From Rapana venosa (taxonomy: Eukaryota > Mollusca > Gastropoda > Neogastropoda > Muricidae), in assembly GCA_028751875.1 (NCBI GenBank), contig CM054140.1, positions 12,832,668 to 12,896,667 of the forward strand: 64,000 nucleotides of DNA, read 5' to 3'. Positions within the stretch are counted from its first letter, which is position 1; each line of letters begins with the position of its first letter. Below the pieces are notes generated by a model. The model saw nothing but the letters and a program-made list of their open reading frames with translations, searched no databases and was not told where the DNA came from. Below, one piece after another: positions 18,689 to 29,257 of this stretch. Position numbers and translations under genes: made by a program.

Positions 18689-18725
<37 letters not shown>

Positions 18726-18760
18726 CACCACGCACCACCACACACACACACACATACATT
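18596..18760. repeat. (TTTC)n and (CA)n tracts
   Basis: TTTCTTTCTTTCTTTCTC near 18605, then (CA)n at about 18690-18755 with CGCACCACCA interruptions. Confidence 0.9.
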
Positions 18761-18869
18761 AAACTATTTTGTCTGTTCGGTTTTTTTCTTTGTTTGAAAG
18801 CTAGATGAAAAAGTCATTGTACTCCATACAACACTTGAAAAATAAAAGGTCGTTCATTTCTTCTTTCTG

Positions 18870-18960
18870 TCTGGCTGTCTTGTCTCTGTCTGTCTGTCTA
18901 TCTCTCTGTCTCTCTCTATCTCTCTCTGTCTGTCTGTCCCCCTCTCTCTGTGTCTAGACG
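18870..18960. repeat. (TGTC)n/(TCTC)n tract
   Basis: CTGTCTGTCTATCTCTCTGT-type imperfect tetranucleotide run. Confidence 0.88.
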
Positions 18961-19144
18961 TTTCCTGCTCCTTTAGATTCTCGCTTTGTCTGTCTCTCTG
19001 CCGACTTTCATTACAGTATTTTGTATCTTTGTTTCCATCTCGTTCTGTCTGGCTCCCAGCCTCGTTCCTTGGTATGTCTTTTTATCACCTCACTCATCTC
19101 TGAGTCCTCCCTTTCTTCACGTGGGAGTGTCTGATCCCTCCATT

Positions 19145-19315
19145 CTTCTTTAGAAGGATGCAATGGCCATTTACAGATGGGTGAACTGGGGGAACTGTAC
19201 TGAAGCCAAGGCGCGCAAACGGTCACCCATCCAACTGGTAACCACGCTCGACGCTGCTTAACTTGGCTGGGGGAAAGGAGTGCTCCGACCACTGAGCTAT
19301 CCGTCCCCCTTTACT
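19145..19315 (-). mobile_element. tRNA/5S rRNA chimeric SINE
   Basis: Minus strand: GGATAGCTCAGTGGTCGGAG (A-box-like), then GCCAAGTTAAGCAGCGTCGA, GCGTGGTTACCAGTTGGATG and GGTGACCGTTTGCGCGCC. The second part matches the 5S rRNA internal promoter region (AAGCTAAGCAG...GGTGACC). It continues CTTGGCTTCAGTACAGTTCC. 3'-truncated relative to 28445-28735. Confidence 0.85.
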
Positions 19316-19319
19316 TTTT

Positions 19320-19990
19320 TAATGGCCGATTGGACAAATGGACACCTTTTTCTATCCTAATCATCCTGAAGTTGCCGGTTCCGGGATCGAATCTCGGCAG
19401 TTCTTCATTTACAGGAATATAAACTCTTAAATATTTCAAAAGTACGAGAAATTCATGTGAGTTACAAGCAAGCAAAAGTTCGAAGCAGTCAACAGGTAAA
19501 CATAAAATAGCTCAAAGAAGTATGACAAACCCAGGGAGCTATTTTCCAGACCGTATAATTATCAGGTCAAATTTTGTGCATCTTTGCTACTGCAGTGCTA
19601 ATCTCTACCCCCTACTTGACCGTTATTGTTTCAGCATAAGTGCATGTAGTATTACGCATATTCAAATAGAAAAGATTTGAAAATCCATGCCAGTATCATA
19701 GTAGTCTTTGAAATCTCGAGCATACCCAGCCTGCACTCACGACCTTACCAACAGTTCAAGAATCTGGGTAATGACATATTTTCCTGGCGGGTATGGCAAA
19801 GCGTCTTTGGCGTGTTCCGTTTGGCAATTACTTATTCCTTCTTAGGTGAGCATGTCTTTATCTCTTCAATCAAAGTCTGTGATCCACGCGGTCCCTGAAT
19901 CCTCATTTGTCGTGAGGGTAATGCTCCGACACTCACGCCAGCTATTTATCATTTGTGACAGTTGTGTACCAATGCCTGGATTTAAGCAAA
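19320..19990. other. unassigned 0.67 kb with one weak exon candidate
   Basis: A plus-strand frame at 19731-19838 reads RPYQQFKNLGNDIFSWRVWQ, then SVFGVFRLAITYSFLG, ending at TTAG|GTGAGC, a good donor. The proposed acceptor (ACCCAG at about 19727) lacks a pyrimidine tract. No product recognised. GGGATCGAATCTCGGCAG at about 19384 resembles a SINE B-box fragment. Confidence 0.3.
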
Positions 19991-19997
19991 GCTATTT

Positions 19998-20035
19998 TGG
20001 GGGGTGGGGTGGGGTGGGGTGGGGGAGAGGGGTTG
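19998..20035 (+). other. (GGGGT)n G-quadruplex-compatible run
   Basis: GGGGGGTGGGGTGGGGTGGG continues with GTGGGGGAGAGGGG: six G-runs of four or more with one- to three-base loops. Confidence 0.8.
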
Positions 20036-20059
20036 TCCATTTAGTAATATCGTTTACCT

Positions 20060-20076
20060 ATTTCTCTCTGTCTCTA

Positions 20077-20107
<31 letters not shown>

Positions 20108-20140
20108 GTTTGTCTGTTTCTGTCTGTCTGTCTCTTTCTC
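20060..20140. repeat. (TGTC)n microsatellite
   Basis: About 15 imperfect tetranucleotide units. Confidence 0.92.
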
Positions 20141-20429
20141 TCACTAGATCGTTTTCTTAGTAATGATAATGATAATAATCATGATTCATGTTGCACTATA
20201 TCTTGTGAGAACAAATCAAAGCTCTTCTTTTACCTCCACGGACTGTGCCTAGCATGATTGCCTATAAACTACTCTGGCATCCTATATCCGTGGTCTGTGC
20301 TGCCCGTGTTTTAAAAAAAATATAGTAGCCCAGATAAAAGACAGAAAAAAAATGTACAGCAAATCAACAAAGTAGGCCTCAGCTCTATGTGTGTGTGCCG
20401 CAGTGTGCACTGCTCCGTTTGTTGTGAAA

Positions 20430-20471
20430 TCTGTCTGTCTGTCTTTCTTTCTGTCTTTCTTCTTTTCTTTT

Positions 20472-20549
<78 letters not shown>

Positions 20550-20828
20550 CGTCTGTCTGTCTGTCTGTCTTTCTTTCTTTCTTTCCTTCTTTCTTTCCGT
20601 CTGTTTGTCTGTCTGTCTTTCTTTCTTTCTTTCTTTCCTTATCTCTCTCTCTCATTCTCTCTTTGTTTCTTTCTTTCTTCCCTCCTTCCTTTCTTCCTTC
20701 CGTTCTTTCTTTCTTTCTTTCTTCTGTCCTTTCTTTCTGTCTTTCTGTCTGTCTGTCTGTCTTTTTTCCCTTTCTCTCCTCCTTCCTTCCTTCCTGCTTT
20801 TCTTTCTTTCTTCCTTTCTTTCTTTCAG
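20430..20828. repeat. (TTTC)n/(TGTC)n tetranucleotide array, 400 bp
   Basis: Alternating blocks of TTTC, TGTC, TATC and TTCC units. Three plus frames stay open, giving FLSFFLSF-type translations. Confidence 0.97.
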
Positions 20829-20984
20829 GCGACCTGCTTCTTCCATTGGCATCAAAGCTGCATGTTTATGAGAGCATTGGTATGGTGACTGTTTTGAGTG
20901 TGGTGTGTGGTCGTCATGGCAATTTGCTGATGTCAGGTTAAAAAAAAGTCTCAGAACATTCAAACACGTGCCGTCTTGCACGTG

Positions 20985-21315
20985 AGTGCACACACACACA
21001 CACACACACACACACACCACCACGCACGCACGCACGCACGCACTCACGCATACACAGAGGCACAAACACACATACATGCATGAACACACACACAACATAC
21101 ACACACACGCGCACAGAGGCACGAACGCACTTACAGGCATGTACACGCACACACAGACACACGCGTGCGTGCGTGCGCACAAATATGTACATGTGCATGT
21201 ACACACGCACACACGCGCGCACACACACGTACGGCATACACACATACATATACACACGCACACACACACATATATACACACACTCGCGTGTGTGAGTGCA
21301 CGCACACACACACAG
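20985..21315. repeat. (CA)n/(CGCA)n/(CATA)n array, 330 bp
   Basis: Imperfect CA-based array with CGCACGCACGCACG blocks and ACATAC variants. Confidence 0.96.
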
Positions 21316-21704
21316 ACGTTTTGAAGATGATCGGCTTAAGAAAGTAACAAAAAGTTCTGCATCCTAGTTTTCTACCTGATTGATTTATTTGACGTGAACA
21401 GAAAGGATAAAGGATGGGAAGAAACAGACCAATGCAGAAAGAAGACCGCAAAAAAGTAGTAGGCTTTGAGATTAAAGAAAGACGAGTGAATGGACAGTGA
21501 TTGCCGTAAAGTTCTTGTTTCTCTATATAAGAGAAAAGAATATGAAATAAAACAGCGTCGAAAAAATCCCAGATAAAATAAAAAGATCAAGTTGAAAAAG
21601 CTCAGAAAATGAACTGAATAACTGAAGTAGAATAAAACAGAAAAATAATACTCAGAGACAGGAGTGTGTTGAAATCTTGTCAGAAAAAGCAAGGTAAAGC
21701 TTAC

Positions 21705-21757
21705 CTGGCGTTGGCTATGTAAAGTGTCTGAAAAGGTTTCTTTTCTGTGGAATCCAT
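21705..21757 (-). CDS. candidate first coding exon
   Basis: On the minus strand ATAATGGATTCC (ATG 21757-21755) opens MDSTEKKPFQTLYIANA plus two bases and closes at CGCCAG|GTAAGC (GT 21704-21703), a consensus donor. The context around the ATG (purine at -3, G at +4) is good. Downstream exons would lie at lower coordinates but none can be linked with confidence. No product recognised. Confidence 0.35.
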
Positions 21758-21833
21758 TATCCTATCCCTCTACTCAGTCATTAGTACCAACTCATAGTCC
21801 TGGCAAGTCAAGTGCAGAAACTGTTATGCTAAG

Positions 21834-22200
21834 TCAAATAAAATCAAATCTTTATTTCGTATATCTCATACAATGTACCTGAAATCTGACACAGATGACT
21901 CATATTCTGTACAAAATTGGATACATAGGTTCGCTTCAAATAACTAGCAAAGATAATGGCAACACATAATACATTTAATAATAAAGATTTACAAACTGGT
22001 ATATAAAAGAATTATATCCTTTGCCATTCTCAATTTTTTCTTTCAAAACGGATTTAAAATTTTTAGATACATACACATTTACTAGCAAAGATATGCTTAC
22101 ATTAATATCTTTTTCAGATGATAGATTATAAATACTGGTATTTATAAACAGAATTATATTTTTGCTTCTACGTTTTACTTGTTGAAACGATTTATAAATT
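21834..22200 (-). mobile_element. LINE 3' end with decayed C-terminal coding
   Basis: On the minus strand a stop-terminated frame (TAA 21977-21975) reads KNIILFINTSIYNLSSEKDI, NVSISLLVNVYVSKNFKSVL and KEKIENGKGYNSFIYQFVNL, then YY. This is followed by about 140 bases of 3' UTR-like sequence ending in AAATAAAGATTTGATTTTAT-type A/T-rich tail. The layout (C-terminal frame, short 3' UTR, TTTGATT-rich tail) suits a non-LTR element. The family is not identified and no catalytic motif remains. Confidence 0.45.
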
Positions 22201-22209
22201 GCTTAGATA

Positions 22210-23680
22210 AGTGATAGGCAGCTTTCTAATAGGAGATTTTGTTTCTGCTGCTGATAATAGTAGCGTTGGAATTGTAGAAGAGAATGTAGCTTTCCTTGTC
22301 TTTACAATGATAATAGTGCATCAGTGTCCTGTAGTATTGTCATTACCCTTCATGGTATGATTAAAGTGTTTTTTGATTTACCTGACTTTGCTTTGGTTAG
22401 GACCTGCTTAAACTTGGAAGGATAGCGATGTTTCGAATGGAAATGTAGTTTTTTGTCTTATGGCTGATGCTCACTGATCGGATGTATTACGGTTCTATCT
22501 CGGTGTGGACATTTGAAGAAATGATTGGTCGACTCCATTCTTATTAGTCGAGTGCACAGTCTGGTTGCGATAAGCGTCATGTCAGTAGTTAAGTCTTTTA
22601 TTTGCTGCTTGTCTTCGTTGTCTCTTTTCCTAGCCTTATCTGTGTTTTGGTATCTGTGTCTGTAGTTATTTGCTGTCAGCTGTCTGTTGTTGTCTAATCC
22701 TCCCTATCTCCAGTCAATTGCAAAGTCATCTACTCACGTCTTAATCGTAGGTAATTTAAGAGTGAGCAGAAGATTCACTAGACGCACAGAATCAGTTGTA
22801 TTAAACACACAACGATAAAACCGCCAACCCACATGAGATGAGAAACTGATGACGGCGACGAGAGATGATGATGATAATGCGACGACGATTGACTTTTTTT
22901 TAGTAGAGAGAAGATTGAAAGACAGAATAGACACATACAGACATACAGACAAAGACAGAGGCAGAGACAGAGTTTTGACAAGGAAAAGAAAATAAAGAAT
23001 AAAACCGGGCTACAGACAACAACCCCCCCTTCTCCCCCAGCCAAGAAAAAAGACAAGAGGTGAAGCAGAAGTCTCCAAGACAGACTGCATAGCGTGCTGC
23101 AAAGAAATACAGACAAAGTACCTGGTGCCATCAGTGTCCTTGGTTCACCAATGATTTAGCAACAGTCTCCTGCAAAAGAAAGAAACGTACCTTTCATGTA
23201 GCGTGCATGCGTCTATTTACATTCAGTGCTGGCACCATCTTGACCGTCTGTGGTTAAACCACGTTAAGGTTCCTGAGAAGAGAAGTACAGATATATGAAT
23301 CAAAGGACAGAAAGGCATCAGCAGAAACTCAAGACAGAATAGATTCTTTTTCAGTCTGATAATCAACGATGACTTCATCTTTTTATTTGATTTCAAAGTC
23401 TGTAGATTTTTTAATACTTGGTTTAAACAGTTGCGATCTTGGTAACAAAACGAAAGACAATAAAAAAGGAAAGCCTTTATGCATTCAAGGATTCTGTTTC
23501 ATGACTGAAAAATTCAATGGTAATTTTAAACTCCTTTGGGAACAGTTGAAATTGGTCTCAACTGAGAGTTTCCAATTGAAAGCAACCGTCCTCTTCACAT
23601 GAAAAAAAAGTTAGTAGGATTGTATGAATATCTAGCACAGGAAGATAATCATCATCATCATTATTGTGAACATATAGTTT
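22210..23680. other. mostly unassigned 1.5 kb; possible 5' UTR splice donors
   Basis: Minus-strand donors with good consensus occur at about 23193 (ATGAAAG|GTACGT) and 23121 (CACCAG|GTACTT), the first preceded by ACGGTCAAGATGGTGCCAGC. They could mark 5' UTR exons of the gene starting at 21757, but no promoter motif confirms this. A C run lies at about 23026-23036. Confidence 0.3.
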
Positions 23681-23686
23681 TCCTTC

Positions 23687-23789
23687 CCGTTCCTCGGTAA
23701 ACGCTTTGAGGTTCACCAGTGGCTAGATTGTTGCGTGTACGACCATGTTTGCCCATCATTACGGTAGCCGCATTCCGCATTCGGGGATG
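23687..23789 (-). mobile_element. 100-bp element, inverted copy
   Basis: CCGTTCCTCGGTAAACGCTT, TGAGGTTCACCAGTGGCTAG and GTAGCCGCATTCCGCATTCG. Confidence 0.83.
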
Positions 23790-23799
23790 GTATCTTAAC

Positions 23800-24224
23800 A
23801 CGACATCCAGTGTATAATTATGTGGTATCTTTATATTCGCCGTCAGCGCCTGGGCTTTATCACAGTTCTTGATTAAACCATTGACGCTGGGGGCAACAGC
23901 AAAGTGAGAGGCTGTATGACCAGTGCCTTTCCCACTCATGGAATTCCACTTTACAGCTTAGTCTTTAGTGATCGACTATGACTAACTAGGAGGCTTGACT
24001 CGCACAGTCCTTATGTGCTGCAGCCCTGGGGGCTGGTTGGCCTTTGGAGAACATCTCCAACGCTGACTGTCCTTATGCCCACTTGGCCGAGAGAGTGGGG
24101 ATGTACTGTGGGAAAAGCATCTCCACTAATATCAAATTTCTGCCCAGTTTCCAAAACAGCAGCTGCCTCCTTTGCTGTTTTGGAGGTCATCGTCGGACAC
24201 GACGGACAAACATATCTTTATGTA
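23800..24224. other. unassigned, probably repetitive
   Basis: A plus-strand frame over 24044-24526 is open through the adjoining inverted SINE and has no independent support. The sequence GGAGAACATCTCCAACG contains a short palindrome. Confidence 0.35.
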
Positions 24225-24505
24225 TATTGTGTGCCATTCCTTCCTACTGGCACGGATGGCCTATTCTCCCAAAAGGCGGAACGGCGTGTGCTGAGGATGC
24301 TCTGTGCGCGTTTGCACACGAAGCCTCGGTTTATTGTCTCATCCGAAGAACTTTCGGGGGAGTGGAGTGGAGTGGAGTCGAGGGGGGAACCAATGTTAAA
24401 TCCAGGGTGAAAAAACAAACCTTTAACGGGTGTCTTGGTGGGCTCAATCCCGGACCCTTAAATCACGAGAGCAACGCTCTAACCACTAGGCTCCCCCTCA
24501 TCCCT
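24225..24505 (-). mobile_element. V-SINE-like element, diverged
   Basis: Minus strand: AGCCTAGTGGTTAGAGCGTT, CGGGATTGAGCCC (B-box), GTTCTTCGGATGAGACAATA, CCGAGGCTTCGTGTGCAAAC and GCACAGAGCATCC. It contains an inserted GGAGT triplication (GGAGTGGAGTGGAGTGGAGT on the plus strand). Confidence 0.85.
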
Positions 24506-24756
24506 GTAAAACAACAAGTCTGTTGAAAGATGGTAACAGAAACACACAGCAACGGCTCTTTTGCATCCAGTCGTCTGGAATAGCGCAAAGAGTCCAGAAA
24601 ATATAAAGAACTGGCAAATGTATGACGTGGAGAACAAAAGTAAATGACAAAAATGAATGTATGTTCATTCCACGCAAATAAACCCTGACACAATCCCGTG
24701 TTAAGTTGCAAAACTAATGAAAATGAAAGTATACATCAACAGTCAGGAATATAGCA

Positions 24757-24857
<101 letters not shown>

Positions 24858-24859
24858 TT

Positions 24860-25325
24860 AACACAAGCAAACCAACAGTTTTTTGTTTGTAAAATAGTCT
24901 TTGCCGTTATCTAAAGTAAGAAATTATTTTGAAAAATCAGTACTTTAGTCAAGACTGCGTCTTAAAAAAAAAAAAGCACAAATCATTGCGTGTGAAGAAT
25001 ATCGGTAGATTTATGGACACTGGCGTCAGATGAACAGTTAATATAATTATGCAGATGAAAATGTGGGTTTGGTTATGAGCCCTATCACTGAGGGCTGGAA
25101 ACAAAATGTGCATATAATCCTGGTAGACATTAGAGACATGTCGATTGAAAATAAATCTCCGTAAAGTACAACTCTAATCTTTTTGGACTTATACCCTAGG
25201 TGAAGAAAGCCACCTTCTGTAGGACTGACTTCTCCTGAACTTCTTGAGAAGTTCTTGGGGCACTACACTGAATGTTTTCAATCCGTGTGTCTTGGGCAAG
25301 TTGTATCAGTATATTACCGGTATCA
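24860..25325. other. unassigned 0.47 kb
   Basis: AT-rich; a short A run at 24965-24975. No gene or repeat family seen. Confidence 0.5.
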
Positions 25326-25329
25326 GCAT

Positions 25330-25512
25330 ACCCGCTAGTCTTTCGGATAGACGGTAAACCGAGCTCCCTTGTGCAATAGTCATTTCGTGCACGTAAACCC
25401 CCCCCCTCCCCACACAACAACAAGAGAATGGTCCCTAAGCAAAATTCTATAGAAAAAAACCCACTCTGATAGGAAACTAAACACATATGTAGGCTGGAAA
25501 AGAAAAAAAAGT
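25330..25512 (+). mobile_element. head-type-3 SINE, body and 3' end
   Basis: CGCTAGTCTTTCGGATAGAC, CAACAACAAGAGAATGGTCC, ACTCTGATAGGAAACTAAAC and TAGGCTGGAAAAGAAAAA. The head is missing or not recognisable on the left. Confidence 0.75.
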
Positions 25513-25882
25513 AATGGATAGCGCTGCTCTTGTGGCGACGCGCTTTCCCCAGAGAGAGCAGTTCGAATTTCACGCAGAGCAATCTGCCGTGACTTAAAAA
25601 TTAATGGTATTTAATTCTACACTACCGCTTTAAGTCACGGCAGATTTCTCTGCTTGAAATTCAGGCTCCTGTCCGTGGGAAGAGTACGTCGCCACAAGAG
25701 CAGCGCCACCCATGATTTTTCTTTTTCTGTCTGCATGTGAACATTGTTTCCCTATCAAAGTCGTATTTTCTACATAATTTTTCTACCAGGGGCAACTCTC
25801 TGGTTGCCGTGATTTCTTTTACGTGCACTAAATGCGTGTTACACACGGAACCTCGGTTTAGCGTCTCATCCGAAAGACTAGC
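25330..25882. repeat. large inverted repeat with two ~260-bp arms
   Basis: Left arm 25331-25597 and right arm 25630-25882 are imperfect reverse complements around a 32-bp spacer. Matching inner words are GCGCTGCTCTTGTGGCGACG / CGTCGCCACAAGAGCAGCGC and AATCTGCCGTGACTTAAA / TTTAAGTCACGGCAGATT. The outer part of each arm is a head-type-3 SINE body (CTAGTCTTTCGGATAGACGG / CGTCTCATCCGAAAGACTAG). Confidence 0.88.
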
Positions 25883-26015
25883 ACCCAGATCACCGCTGGA
25901 TGGGGGGAAAGTTTTGGGTACAACCGGGGATCGAACCCTCGCACACACCGGACTTTTCGCTTTCTAGGCAGGTGCATTAGCTCTAAACCTCCGATTCCAA
26001 CGATAGAGCAACTAT
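25718..26015 (-). mobile_element. head-type-3 SINE, complete and inverted
   Basis: Minus strand: GGAGGTTTAGAGCTAATGCA (head), GAGGGTTCGATCCCCGGTTG (B-box), GGTGCTAGTCTTTCGGATGA, GACGCTAAACCGAGGTTCCG, CACGGCAACCAGAGAGTTGC and ACTTTGATAGGGAAACAATG, then CAGACAGAAAAAGAAAAATC. Confidence 0.83.
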
Positions 26016-26044
26016 TGCGATCACAGAGGAGATTGACCTGCACG

Positions 26045-26192
26045 GGAGAGAGGGAGGGAGGGAGTGAGTGAGAGAGGGAGAGGAGAGAGAGACAGAACAG
26101 AGAGACAGAGAGAGAATAAAGAATGCATCTTTATGAATCTTTATTTTTCAAGGGTAACAGAATATCATCAGGATATTGACCTAGGGGGGAAA

Positions 26193-26286
<94 letters not shown>

Positions 26287-26425
26287 GAGACAGAGAGAGA
26301 AAGACAGAGAGAAGAGAGCGAGAGAGACAGAGAGAGAAACACAGAGAGAGAGAGATAGCGAGAGGACAGAGACAGAGACAGAGAGAGAGACAGAGAGAGA
26401 GAGACAGAGAGAGAGAGAAGCACCA
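26045..26425. repeat. (GA)n/(GACA)n array with embedded retroposon tail
   Basis: GA tracts at 26045-26115 and 26197-26425, with GACAGACAGACAGACA at 26268-26285. Between them (about 26116-26170) lies the inverted retroposon 3' end ATCTTTATTTTTCAAGGGTA. Confidence 0.94.
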
Positions 26426-26429
26426 CGTT

Positions 26430-26780
26430 GAGGAGAGTGTGTGCTGGGTCTATTGAAGGGGCAAGTGCCAAACGACACAGAAGGGACCTGCCCTAATCAC
26501 TTGGAAGTCGGTGAAGCGAAGATAGTTTGGGGAACACGGGCAAAAAAAAGATGGGCACCGGGGGATTAGGGGCTGTGGGGAAAGTTAATCGCTTGAATGG
26601 GGGGGGGATGGTGTTGTCCATGTCTCTGAGAGAGGGAGTGTTGTTCTGGATGTGTTGTTGGTGTTGGTGGTGGTGGTGATGGTGATGGTGATGGTGGTGG
26701 TGATATTTTCTCTATTTTTCAGTCTATTTTAGTGGAGTGTTTGGTTTTGTTGCTATTTTTATTTTATAAGAAATGTGAGT
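26430..26780. other. unassigned, G/T-rich with (GGT)n
   Basis: G run at 26600-26608 and a GGTGGTGGTGGTGATGGTGA stretch at about 26660-26700. No gene recognised. Confidence 0.5.
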
Positions 26781-26782
26781 GT

Positions 26783-26783
<1 letters not shown>

Positions 26784-26878
<95 letters not shown>
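26784..26878. repeat. pure (CT)47 microsatellite
   Basis: About 95 bases without a single interruption: one of the cleanest arrays in the window, so recently expanded or mutable. Confidence 0.98.
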
Positions 26879-26879
<1 letters not shown>

Positions 26880-26944
26880 TTTAGTATTATGCTATAAAGC
26901 AGCAGAGAGTATGAGTATTGGGTTATTATTAAGATGTATCCCTA

Positions 26945-27012
26945 CGAGCGGGGACTGGATGTAAAAAAAAGCACATGAGTGCTTATTCATTATCCTCGAA
27001 ATAAAAGAATTA
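26945..27012 (+). mobile_element. V-SINE-like 3' end fragment
   Basis: GAGCGGGGACTGGATGTAAA, AGCACATGAGTGCTTATTCA and TTATCCTCGAAATAAAAGAA. Confidence 0.82.
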
Positions 27013-27019
27013 GTCATTG

Positions 27020-27330
27020 TCATTGTCTCTCTATCACTCTCTGTATTCAATTTGTTTTCCTAGTGAGTTTTGGAAGCGAGCATGTTGTGCCAGTATAATA
27101 TAATGATCTTTTCACCGCTTCTTGGCTATTATTGTTAATGATGTTGTTGCAATGAGGAGGGGAAGATTGTTTCAATCATCGCACTATTTTCAGATCACAG
27201 TTGATACTTTACGTCTTTTGCATTATACTTCAATGGAATGAAATGAATCATAGTGAAGACTGATCGGAAGACTAGGTTATTCTTAAAACAATACTCATGA
27301 ATACTCTAAATTTTTCTTCTGTAAAAACGT
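27020..27330. other. unassigned 0.3 kb
   Basis: No repeat family or coding block seen. Confidence 0.5.
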
Positions 27331-27334
27331 ACTT

Positions 27335-27695
<361 letters not shown>

Positions 27696-27904
27696 CTGTC
27701 TTACTCTTTGGTTAGTTATTGCCGTCTTTGCCGGAGCGAGTTGGAAAATGTGAGCAAGGAAGGCTTATTCTCCTAAGGAGAAAGTGCCGTGATAATTATG
27801 GCCTGACCAAACACAGGTGTTCCATCGAATCAGAAGGGAGGGTTGTGAATATGGCGATTGCATGTCTTCTATTTTCTCTGTCCGTCCATCCGTCCGTCTG
27901 TTTG

Positions 27905-28046
27905 TGTGGTGGATCGGTGGTCTAGAGGTAACGCGCCTGCCTGGAAATCGAAAAAGTGCGGGTCGGAAGTGTGCGATGGTTCGAATCCCGTTTAGACCTG
28001 AAACTTTTCCCCATCCATTAGACCATGAGTGGTGGTCTGGGTGCTA

Positions 28047-28077
<31 letters not shown>

Positions 28078-28110
28078 CGTGTGCACACTGCAGGTGTTGG
28101 TATCTCTCGG
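27905..28110 (+). mobile_element. head-type-3 SINE
   Basis: GGATCGGTGGTCTAGAGGTA, ACGCGCCTGCCTGGAAATCG (head), GATGGTTCGAATCCCG (B-box), GGTGCTAGTCTTTCGGATGA, GACGATAAACCGAGGTCCCG and TGTGCAC. The 3' end diverges after the core. Confidence 0.87.
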
Positions 28111-28444
28111 GCCTGGTTGACGCCGGGATATAATTATGATAGTAAGTGTACAGTACAACCCTGTCAAGTAGTCTGAAAGCACATGCATTTCCATAGCAGA
28201 ATCATCACATCATCCTCATTGTCATTGATCATCATGCAATAATAAAATTGCCTCTGATTCGGTGGCCCCAGTTGCTCTGGTCTCATGGTGACCTCAGATT
28301 CGGTTTATCCCATACACTTCTGTGTCTGTGGTGATTTTGTGTCAAAGTCTTCGTGTTTGGTGGTTCGTGGAGGACGGTCGTTGAAGAAGCGTTGTGGTGG
28401 TTACCTGCACTGTTGGTCAGGTATTTAAGCAACACTCTCAAACT

Positions 28445-28735
28445 CGCGGGGTAGCTCAGTGGTCGGAGCACTCGCTTTCCCCCAGCCAAGTTAAGCAGCG
28501 TCGAGCGTGGTTACCAATTGGATGGGTGACCGTTTGCGCGCCTTGACTTCAGTACAGTTCCCCCCGTTCACCCAGCTGTAAATGGGTACCTGCCCTCTTT
28601 AGGGTCAGGGAAGGTAAAGCAGCGAGGGAGAGGAGATGGGCGCCGCCCTCAATACGCTGGCCCCTAGAGAAGTGAGGTCTCTGACGCCTCGCTCCCCTTA
28701 ATATAGGTTATGGGACACCTTTACCTTTACCTTTT
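28445..28735 (+). mobile_element. tRNA/5S rRNA chimeric SINE, full length
   Basis: Head: GGGGTAGCTCAGTGGTCGGA (pol III type 2 A-box look, 28448-28467). Immediately after: GCCAAGTTAAGCAGCGTCGA (28484-28503) and TTGGATGGGTGACC (28518-28531), which reproduce the A-box and C-box parts of the 5S rRNA internal control region. Body: CTTCAGTACAGTTCCCCCCG, ACCCAGCTGTAAATGGGTAC, GGGCGCCGCCCTCAATACGC, GAAGTGAGGTCTCTGACGCC and GGTTATGGGACACC, ending in a TTTACC repeat tail (TTTACCTTTACCTTTTACCT). Confidence 0.9.
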
Positions 28736-28739
28736 ACCT

Positions 28740-28925
28740 CACACTCGCATCCGTTAAGTGAATAAAGCTCGACGGGTGGCCCCAGTCTACTCAATGAGCC
28801 CACAGTACACTCACTCTGGATAGAAGCCGCTTGGAGTCCGAAAATCCCTATAATTCTTATGGGATTCAAACTCGCGACCTTTCAGTCCGTAACCCAAGGC
28901 GCTAACCACTTCGCCTTGGCGGCTG
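28740..28925 (-). mobile_element. another SINE with a tRNA-like head
   Basis: Minus strand: GGCGAAGTGGTTAGCGCCTT (A-box) and CGCGAGTTTGAATCCC (B-box), with GGACTGAAAGGT between them. Body: CGGACTCCAAGCGGCTTC. Distinct head from the other families; single copy here. Confidence 0.72.
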
Positions 28926-28929
28926 ATAG

Positions 28930-29250
28930 CTGGGCGTCTCACTCAGTCTGGCTCCGTGACTGAGCTAATACTGTTGTTAGTAGGGGGCTAAGTAGGGGGT
29001 GTCCTGCTTATGTTAACTCAGAACAGGCACCACTGAACACCACCAAAGTGACCCAGCAGCAGTGCAGGCCCCCTCTGGCTGGTAGCCCCACAGCGGCCTA
29101 AAATCGAAGAGTTCCCTGTGGACTTCCGTTCCTGAGGATGGATGTGGTGGGGAGATTGAAATGAGCGGCGTGGGAACAGCAGGGATAAGAACGTCACATA
29201 AGATGAGGCAGCACCATTATCTTTAATTCAGAAAAGTCATCATCGCCATC
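28930..29250. other. unassigned 0.3 kb, GC-richer
   Basis: GAACAGGCACCACTGAACAC, GCAGTGCAGGCCCCCTCTGG and similar. It may be the rest of the preceding SINE or a separate repeat; no gene seen. Confidence 0.4.
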
Positions 29251-29257
29251 GTACTCG

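Noticed and set aside
24044..24526. 160-codon plus ORF with Cys pairs
   Set aside because: Its second half is the reverse strand of a V-SINE-like copy; no independent support for the first half.
28484..28535. 5S rRNA gene
   Set aside because: Only about 50 bases match, embedded behind a tRNA-like head and followed by a SINE body repeated elsewhere.
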